From assembly GCA_015486445.1 (NCBI GenBank), contig WFRT01000222.1, positions 1-12,408 of the forward strand: a DNA stretch of 12,408 bases, given 5' to 3'. The position numbers and the translations under genes were made by a program. The notes below the pieces were generated by a model. It had not been told where the DNA came from. It ran no database searches and saw only the letters and a list, made by a program, of their open reading frames with translations. Shown here piece after piece: positions 9,138 to 12,408 of this stretch (the stretch's first letter is position 1; each line of letters starts with the position of its first letter). The stretch is from Pseudomonadota bacterium (GTDB lineage Bacteria; Desulfobacterota; Anaeroferrophillalia; Anaeroferrophillales; Tharpellaceae).

Positions 9138-10578
9138 TTTTCCCCCGTCGTTCCAGGGCCTTTTCCAGGAGTTTTCGGTAGTTGTCAATTCTCTCCACGT
9201 AACGTACGGCCTCCTGCCCCCGGGCGTAACCGTACTTGAGATCACGGTGATACTTCTCGCGGCTCAGGAGGGGGAGAACCTTTTTCAGGCTCAGCCATTT
9301 GTCGGGGTCCAGCTGCTGCCTGCGGGCCAGCTCCCGGGCATCGTAAATGTGTCCGATGCCGAGGTTGTAGGCGGCCATCGCCACTTTCCAGTGGTCGCGT
9401 TCGGTATAATTCCCGGGCACCCGGTTAAAGAGCTGGCGCAGGTAGCGGGCTCCGCCCCGGACGCTCTCTTCGGCATTGAGGCGGTCGGCAACTTCAAGTT
9501 CCGCGGCCGTGGTTTCGGTCAGCATCATCAGCCCCCGGACCCCGGTCGGGCTCGTGGCCAGGGGGTTCCAGTGGGATTCCTGGTAGGCCTTGGCGGCCAG
9601 CAGGGTCCAGGGGATATGGTAGAGGCGGCCGTATTTCTCAAAATAAGGGCGAAAGGCCGGCAGCCGGGTGCCGATGCGGCGGTTGAAAACCTTGATGTCG
9701 ACATAGTCGAAAAGAGCTGTGTGGCTGTAATAACGCTCGTTGATTTCAGCCAGTCGGCCCTGGCGTTTGAACTCTTTGAACCAGCGGAAAACCTCTCTCT
9801 TCAGACGCGGCAGCCGGGCGTTTACAATCCAGGCCAGAGGCTGCCTGGGGCTCAGGGGGAAGGCGGCCCGCAATTCGGGATAGAAGCGGCGATTGATGTC
9901 GAGGATGTTGGAGTCGGAGATGGTCAGAGCCAGGCGCCGTTGCCAGACTTTTTCCAGGAGCTGGTCGGTGCTGAATTTGTCGGTTGTCCGCCAGTGCAGG
10001 CCGGGGTATCGCTTTTTCAGCTTGACCAACTGTTCCACGTAGCTGCTGCGGGCCAGGACCAGCGGAGAGAAAGCCTGAAGCTCCTCGAGGTTGCGGGGGT
10101 GGCGGGAGCCTTTTCGGTAAACCACCTGCTGCCGCACCGACAGGTAGTCGGGGCCGAAAATAAAGTGCCGCATTCTCTCCGGGGTGCGGGTCAGCCCCCC
10201 GGCGGCGAGGTCGGCCTTGCCCGCGGCCATCTCGGCCAGGATTTCCCGGATCGAGGAGACCACGACGATCTTGAGTTTCAGTTTCAGATGCCGGGCCAGG
10301 TCCCGGACCAGGTCGTATTCGAAGCCGGTCGCGCCCTCGGGGCCGATGTAGTAAGCGGTCGGGATGTTGCGGGTCAGGACGGTCAACTGGTTCGGGACCA
10401 GGCTTAAGGGCAGGAGATGTTCGTCAAGACCGGGCTGGTCGCCCAGGGCCGGGAAAAACAACAGGGTGAGCACGATGCCGGCAAGCAGCAGGAAAACTTT
10501 CGCCCGGACCGGAACCCGGCGGGGCCGCGGGTCGGTTGGGGAAGGGGTGTCACAGGGTTGGGATTGCGGCCCGTTCAT
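9103..10578 (-). CDS. mltF: Membrane-bound lytic murein transglycosylase F (MltF-like)
   Basis: Peptidoglycan-cleaving enzyme of 491 residues with two domains. Seen: an N-terminal hydrophobic segment at about 27-43 (membrane anchor or signal), a periplasmic amino-acid-binding-protein-like domain (SBP_bac_3) at about 62-290, and an SLT lysozyme-like domain at about 305-470. The SLT domain has the catalytic glutamate in AYQESHWNP (E334), GVRGLMMLT and MAAYNLGIGH. This order is the hallmark of MltF, where the solute-binding-like domain controls the catalytic one. No lipobox cysteine follows the hydrophobic segment, so a transmembrane anchor is more likely than a lipoprotein. A Pro-rich 25-residue cytoplasmic start precedes it. 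The ATG at 10578 has GGAG 9 nt upstream. It lies 62 nt after the glycosylase gene on the same strand, so the two are probably cotranscribed. Its 3' end runs into the opposing terminator. Confidence 0.93.
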   Translation of the reverse strand: MNGPQSQPCDTPSPTDPRPRRVPVRAKVFLLLAGIVLTLLFFPALGDQPGLDEHLLPLSLVPNQLTVLTRNIPTAYYIGPEGATGFEYDLVRDLARHLKLKLKIVVVSSIREILAEMAAGKADLAAGGLTRTPERMRHFIFGPDYLSVRQQVVYRKGSRHPRNLEELQAFSPLVLARSSYVEQLVKLKKRYPGLHWRTTDKFSTDQLLEKVWQRRLALTISDSNILDINRRFYPELRAAFPLSPRQPLAWIVNARLPRLKREVFRWFKEFKRQGRLAEINERYYSHTALFDYVDIKVFNRRIGTRLPAFRPYFEKYGRLYHIPWTLLAAKAYQESHWNPLATSPTGVRGLMMLTETTAAELEVADRLNAEESVRGGARYLRQLFNRVPGNYTERDHWKVAMAAYNLGIGHIYDARELARRQQLDPDKWLSLKKVLPLLSREKYHRDLKYGYARGQEAVRYVERIDNYRKLLEKALERRGKTKKAATAANPR

Positions 10579-10640
10579 CAGGGAGGTCTCCGCGCAGCTG
10601 GGTTCAGTCTCGCGGCCAGTATAGCGGAAAGCCGGGCGGA

Positions 10641-11165
10641 TTACAAATCGGCGGGCAGGAAAGGGGCCAGGCGCCGGCGCCAGAGTTGCAGTTTGACGGC
10701 CGGCCGGATGGCGGCGTAGGCCGGGCTGGTGGAGGGCAGCGCCACCAGGCGCGGGGAGCAGGAATGGTGTTTGCCGTGATTAAAGTGGCGCCGAAAAGAG
10801 ATCTCGGCCCGGCGGCCGTTGAAGGCGATGGCTTCAAGCTCGGGATGGCGCCGCAGGAACCGGTCAATCGGATTGGGGGCCTCGCTGGCCGCCGGAATCG
10901 CGGCATCGAGGCTTCCGCTTCTGAGGCAGGTGCCGATGACATCCCACAGTGAGATTCGGCCGACGGTCAGCAGGGCCAGGCGCCGGGGATAGTCGAGGCC
11001 GGGCTCACCCTTGAGCAGGGTGAGCATAATCGGCCAGAAGGCGTTGCGGGGGTGAGCGTAGTATTGCTGTCGGGCCAGAGATTCCCGGCCCGGCATCGAG
11101 CCCAGGATCAGGAGGCGGGAGGTCGGGGCCTCGACCGGGCCGAGGCTGGTCAGTCTGGAGAGCAT
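10641..11165 (-). CDS. DNA glycosylase, UDG superfamily (hypoxanthine-DNA glycosylase-like)
   Basis: Probable base-excision-repair enzyme of 174 residues. Seen: motif 1 LGSMPGRESLARQQYYAHPRNAFW (21-44) and motif 2 LPSTSPAYA (143-151), the two active-site motifs of the uracil-DNA glycosylase superfamily. The YYAHPRNAFW form matches UDG family 6, whose characterised member removes hypoxanthine (deaminated adenine) and uses an Asn at this place (here N41). Mug/TDG-type proteins are the nearest alternative. Family assignment is from remembered motifs; the substrate is inferred. It starts at ATG 11165; no clear ribosome binding site precedes it, but there is no better in-frame start. It is read from a near-consensus promoter at 11210-11238, back to back with dapB, and is followed by mltF. 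Repair and wall turnover share no obvious function, so the pairing may be incidental. Confidence 0.85.
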   Translation of the reverse strand: MLSRLTSLGPVEAPTSRLLILGSMPGRESLARQQYYAHPRNAFWPIMLTLLKGEPGLDYPRRLALLTVGRISLWDVIGTCLRSGSLDAAIPAASEAPNPIDRFLRRHPELEAIAFNGRRAEISFRRHFNHGKHHSCSPRLVALPSTSPAYAAIRPAVKLQLWRRRLAPFLPADL

Positions 11166-11209
11166 TGGCGGGTGTCTGGCTGGTGGTTTATAACGCTTGC
11201 CGATGCCGT

Positions 11210-11238
11210 TTTATAGCCTGCCTGGAGGTCCTCGTCAA
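11210..11238 (-). promoter_or_regulatory. Sigma70-type promoter for the glycosylase-mltF unit
   Basis: On the minus strand TTGACG (11238-11233), a 17-nt spacer and TATAAA (11215-11210) are each one base from consensus. Transcription would begin near 11203, leaving a leader of about 38 nt before the ATG at 11165. Confidence 0.75.
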
Positions 11239-11263
11239 GGGGCCCGGCCGGGGCAACTATCGG

Positions 11264-11292
11264 TTGACTTTTGAGGCGGTTTTTTCTATACT
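11264..11292 (+). promoter_or_regulatory. Sigma70-type promoter of dapB
   Basis: TTGACT (11264-11269), a 17-nt spacer and TATACT (11287-11292) match sigma70 consensus at 5 of 6 in each hexamer. Transcription would begin near 11299, leaving a leader of about 43 nt. That is too short for a lysine riboswitch, so dapB is probably not controlled that way. Confidence 0.78.
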
Positions 11293-11331
11293 GAGCAATC
11301 TTACTCGGGAATAAAAAATATCTGTATATTC

Positions 11332-11347
11332 AGGGAGATTTATGATG
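11332..11347 (+). promoter_or_regulatory. dapB ribosome binding site with two candidate ATG starts
   Basis: AGGGAG at 11332-11337 is followed by two adjacent in-frame ATG codons at 11342 and 11345. Spacing is 4 nt to the first and 7 nt to the second. The second is the better-placed start by spacing; the protein differs by one Met only. Confidence 0.6.
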
Positions 11348-12160
11348 CGTTCAGTGATTGTCGCCGGGGCTGCCGGCCGTATGGGGAAACGCCTGGTCGA
11401 CCTGGTCAGCGCCGCCCCCGAAGCACGGGTGGTTGGGGGGTTGGAACATCCGGAAAGCCCCCTGCTGGGCCGGGATGTCGGAGAGGTGGCCGGGCTCGGT
11501 ACGCTCGGGGTGCCGCTGGTCGGCAGCCGGGGAGAGCTGGAAAGCTGCGGGGCCGACGTGATGATCGATTTTACGGCCCCGGCCGCCACCCTGGCCAATG
11601 TCGAGTGGGCCGCGGCCCACCAGGTGGCCATGGTGATCGGCACCACCGGCATCAGCCCGGAGCAGCGGGTGCCGCTGGACCGGGCCGCGGCCCGGATTCC
11701 GATCGTCTTCGCTCCCAACATGAGTGTCGGAGTCAATGTCCTGTTCAAGGTTGTGGCCGAGGTGGCGAAGATTCTGGGTGATGATTTCGATGTCGAGATT
11801 CTCGAGGCCCACCACAACCAGAAAAAAGACGCTCCGAGCGGCACCGCGGTCCGGCTCGGTGAAATCGTCGCCGCCGCCCTCGGGCGGGATTACGAAAAGG
11901 ACGCGGTTTTTACCCGGCAGGGATTTACCGGGGTCCGGAGCAAAACCGAAATCGGCATGCAGACCCTGCGGGCCGGAGACATTGTCGGTGAGCATCTGGT
12001 CATGTTCGGCGGACGGGGCGAACGTCTGGAACTGATCCATCGGGCGCACTCCCGTGACAACTTTGCCGCCGGCGCGGTGCGGGCCGCGCTCTGGCTGGAA
12101 AACCGCGAGCCGGGCCTGTACGACATGCAGGATGTTCTGGGGCTGCGGGAGCCTGGCTGA
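11342..12160 (+). CDS. dapB: 4-hydroxy-tetrahydrodipicolinate reductase DapB
   Basis: Cytoplasmic NAD(P)H-dependent reductase of 272 residues in the diaminopimelate/lysine pathway, feeding peptidoglycan cross-linking and lysine. Seen: the Rossmann motif GAAGRMG (9-15), an acidic residue after the second strand (E35) that in relatives contacts the cofactor ribose, GTTG (100-103), the catalytic EAHHNQKKDAPSGTA block (155-169) with H157 and K161 at the places of E. coli H159 and K163, and the C-terminal GLYDMQDVLGL. Length is normal (E. coli 273). It has its own strong promoter and either of two adjacent ATG starts (11342 or 11345). No dapA or dapL is beside it in the window. Only a weak hairpin (12167-12180, no T tract) follows the stop, and 40 nt later the second palindromic repeat begins, which may serve as its 3' end. 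Confidence 0.97.
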   Translation: MMRSVIVAGAAGRMGKRLVDLVSAAPEARVVGGLEHPESPLLGRDVGEVAGLGTLGVPLVGSRGELESCGADVMIDFTAPAATLANVEWAAAHQVAMVIGTTGISPEQRVPLDRAAARIPIVFAPNMSVGVNVLFKVVAEVAKILGDDFDVEILEAHHNQKKDAPSGTAVRLGEIVAAALGRDYEKDAVFTRQGFTGVRSKTEIGMQTLRAGDIVGEHLVMFGGRGERLELIHRAHSRDNFAAGAVRAALWLENREPGLYDMQDVLGLREPG

Positions 12161-12200
12161 CAGGTTCCGGCGGAAGCCGGCCGGAGTTTCTGAAAAAAGT

Positions 12201-12408
12201 GTAACTATTCAGCCTAATCCGGGGTCGGCGCGGCTTTCCTTCGCTAAGCGTTAAGATTTCTGTTTTTCCTTACGCTCGCTACGCCCGCATTGCAAAACTC
12301 GCTACGCTTAAGACAGTTGCAATGCTTATGGGCTCCCGCTCGGCTTAAGAAAAACAACGAAATCTTTCCGAAACCGCTCCGAAAAACCACCCCCGCCCCC
12401 TCCTGAAA
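12201..12408 (+). repeat. Long palindromic MITE-like element, copy 2 (cut by window edge)
   Basis: Begins GTAACTATTCAGCC exactly like copy 1 and runs to the last base. It corresponds to copy 1 positions 2015-2220 with roughly a dozen substitutions or small indels over 206 bases, about 94% identity by hand alignment. Same orientation as copy 1. The perfect inner stem is kept (12287-12295 with 12317-12325), as are the AAGATTTC/GAAATCTT arms. About 31 bases including the right terminal repeat should lie past the edge. It starts 40 nt after the dapB stop. Confidence 0.85.

Noticed and set aside
9247..10407. 386-codon plus-strand frame opposite mltF
   Set aside because: MltF has intact catalytic and binding domains in the other strand; this frame has no recognisable domain.
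11299..11341. Lysine riboswitch before dapB
   Set aside because: The leader from the strong promoter is only about 43 nt and has no matching structure.

Overview
The window is a stretch of GC-rich (about 60% by eye) bacterial chromosome made up almost entirely of housekeeping genes. It carries two copies of an unusual long palindromic repeat, one near each end. The order M23 peptidase - secA - argJ, the SEC-C-tailed SecA and the protein sequences fit a Desulfobacterota/Desulfuromonadota (former Deltaproteobacteria) lineage. That placement comes from remembered family resemblance, not from a search.

Layout. Positions 1-1944 (minus) hold threonyl-tRNA synthetase (thrS), cut by the left edge a few codons before its end. 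Positions 2015-2251 are a 237-bp non-coding element with 18-bp terminal inverted repeats that can fold over nearly its whole length; it fills most of the gap between thrS and the divergent gene cluster. Positions 2296-7246 (plus) form a run of membrane-anchored M23 peptidase, secA and bifunctional argJ. Positions 7477-9057 (plus) hold an acyl-CoA synthetase with its own leader, closed by a very strong intrinsic terminator at 9098-9137. Positions 11165-9103 (minus) hold a two-gene unit: a hypoxanthine-DNA-glycosylase-like member of the UDG superfamily, then the lytic transglycosylase mltF. Positions 11342-12160 (plus) hold dapB. Two near-consensus sigma70-type promoters stand back to back between the glycosylase and dapB. 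Positions 12201-12408 are a second copy of the repeat, in the same orientation and cut by the right edge.

Working together. The M23 peptidase and MltF act on peptidoglycan, DapB supplies the diaminopimelate/lysine branch used to build it, and SecA exports envelope proteins. ArgJ and ThrS serve arginine synthesis and translation; the acyl-CoA synthetase activates a carboxylic acid of unknown identity. No defence system, CRISPR array, tRNA, rRNA or transposase is visible. The least explained DNA is the repeated palindromic element, which looks like a MITE or a structured repeat family, and whose first copy probably shapes expression of thrS and the M23-secA cluster.
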